64,000 bases of DNA, from NCBI GenBank assembly GCA_902622875.1, contig CACNRW010000004.1:62001-126000 (forward strand). Reading direction: 5' to 3'. A program made the translations under genes and the position numbers. The stretch is from an uncultured SAR116 cluster alpha proteobacterium (GTDB lineage Bacteria > Pseudomonadota > Alphaproteobacteria > Puniceispirillales > Marisalimonadaceae). The notes under the pieces were generated by a model that made no database searches, was not told where the DNA came from, and was given only the letters and a program-made list of their open reading frames with translations. Shown here one piece after another: positions 63,396-64,000 of the stretch. How positions within the stretch are numbered: position 1 is the first letter of the stretch; every line of letters begins with the position of its first letter.

Positions 63396-63488
63396 TTATT
63401 TAACAAATATTGACCCGAACTCCTTGGAGCACGGGCTTCTTAATAAACTAAGAACTTTTATAGGATTTGAATTATTATTTTTATTCAT
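63396..63488 (-). CDS. Leader peptide upstream of leuA (attenuation)
   Basis: A 30-codon frame runs from ATG at 63488 to TAA at 63396-63398, 38 bases before the leuA start. It begins MNKNNNSNPIKVLSLL and contains three leucine codons in four positions (CTT AGT TTA TTA). The end part (RSPCSKEFGSIFVK) overlaps a hairpin. This is the arrangement expected for ribosome-mediated attenuation: a ribosome waiting for Leu-tRNA at those codons would change folding of the following RNA. The remaining leader (63489-63634) shows no other motif. Confidence 0.6.
   Translation of the reverse strand: MNKNNNSNPIKVLSLLRSPCSKEFGSIFVK
63414..63435 (-). promoter_or_regulatory. Hairpin within the leuA leader
   Basis: CCCG-aa-CTCC-tt-GGAG-ca-CGGG (63414-63435) can fold into an interrupted stem right after the leucine codons of the leader peptide. 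It is by far the most GC-rich spot in the gap. No long U-run follows, so it may be the antiterminator/pause element rather than the terminator itself. Confidence 0.55.
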
Positions 63489-63634
63489 AGCAAATAGACT
63501 CTATCAATTGTATAATTATTTAGTCAAGTTTTAAGAAGTATTTTAAAATTTTTAATATTGCCAAAAAGTATGTTTAAAACTACTTTGCAATTAAATGTTT
63601 AAATCTAGAATTTATTTTAAATTATAGGATTTCA

Positions 63635-64000
63635 ATGACGGATATTAATCTAATAAGAAATTTTTCCATTATTGCTCATATTGATCATGGTAAATCAACA
63701 CTTGCTGATAGGTTAATTCAAGAATGTAAAGGTTTGGCCGATAGGGAGATGAAAGAGCAAGTGCTTGATAATATGGAAATTGAAAGAGAAAGAGGAATCA
63801 CAATAAAGGCTCAAACTGTTAGATTATTGTATAAGCATTCAGATAATAAAACTTATACATTGAATTTAATGGATACCCCAGGTCATGTTGATTTTGCTTA
63901 CGAAGTCTCTAGATCTTTGTCAGCTTGCGAAGGTTCACTACTTGTCGTAGATTCGTCTCAAGGAGTAGAGGCGCAGACTCTCGCTAATGTTTATCAGGCA
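63635..64000 (+). CDS. lepA: Elongation factor 4 (LepA), 3' end cut by window
   Basis: The first 122 codons of LepA, a translational GTPase that acts on stalled or mistranslocated ribosomes. It starts [20 protein letters not shown] with the G1 loop at about 15-22, the switch I part [13 protein letters not shown] with the effector Thr, and the G3 motif DTPGHVDF. The [16 protein letters not shown] block separates LepA from EF-G and EF-Tu. Divergent from leuA; the ATG at 63635 follows AGGAT. The rest lies outside the window. Confidence 0.96.
   Translation, partial: MTDINLIRNFSIIAHIDHGKSTLADRLIQECKGLADREMKEQVLDNMEIERERGITIKAQTVRLLYKHSDNKTYTLNLMDTPGHVDFAYEVSRSLSACEGSLLVVDSSQGVEAQTLANVYQA

Noticed and set aside
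1-64000. CRISPR arrays, IS elements, prophage or integrase genes
   Set aside because: No regularly spaced repeats, transposase motifs or phage structural genes were found on either strand.

Overview
The window reads as chromosomal DNA of an AT-rich, gene-dense (streamlined-looking) aerobic alphaproteobacterium, probably marine. The lineage call is inference. It rests on a TrcR/DUF1013 regulator, COQ9 and Coq7 ubiquinone proteins, an rpsU-COQ9 neighbourhood, a proton-translocating transhydrogenase, a leucine-degradation (liu) operon and many solute-binding-protein transporters. No phage, IS element or CRISPR array is visible. No gene-free gap exceeds 300 bases; the largest are 63358-63634 and 15655-15880, both described below.

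Bases 1-15654 look like an accessory catabolic island. After a cut acyl-CoA synthetase come a plus-strand run (MetY-like PLP enzyme, alpha/beta hydrolase, CaiC-like CoA ligase, variant DHDPS-family lyase, cysteine-dioxygenase-like cupin) and a converging minus-strand run (four-domain rhodanese, CaiB-type CoA-transferase, enoyl-CoA hydratase). A TPP-dependent enzyme with a TauE/SafE anion exporter, and a TctCBA organic-acid transporter, follow. Cupin, rhodanese, MetY-like enzyme and sulfite-type exporter together suggest breakdown of a small organosulfur acid; this is inference.

Bases 15881-25970 hold Coq7, a DCC-motif thiol protein, a complete branched-chain-amino-acid-type ABC operon (SBP, LivH, LivM, LivG, LivF), a class III aminotransferase between two small proteins, NrtS, a DUF3108 protein and a frameshifted aroE. 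Bases 25974-35429 are one long minus-strand operon containing liu genes for leucine/isovalerate degradation (Ivd, MccB, MccA, methylglutaconyl-CoA hydratase, HMG-CoA lyase) followed by an AhpD-like protein, an acyl-CoA dehydrogenase and a CoA-transferase.

Bases 35500-40607 concern nitrogen: TerB-like protein, Glu/Leu-type dehydrogenase, ammonium transporter and a half-length GlnE. Bases 40717-47400 are a sugar-phosphate operon, fbp-tkt-pgk-gap-rpe-gph, in Calvin-cycle-like order but with no RuBisCO or phosphoribulokinase in view. Then come an SDR, tRNA-Arg(CCT), a frameshifted small secreted protein, a haloacetate-dehalogenase-like hydrolase, an M3 oligopeptidase, an ABC1-family kinase-like protein, pntAB, rpsU, COQ9, metA, purKE, trcR, ygfZ, leuA with a leader-peptide attenuator, and the start of lepA.

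Most notable: the sulfur-flavoured island; a half-size GlnE; a leucine-coding leader peptide upstream of leuA, too short for ordinary ORF calling; two genes broken by what look like single-base losses in short homopolymers; strong hairpins between binding-protein and permease genes in two unrelated transporter operons; and a series of operator-like palindromes upstream of tctC.
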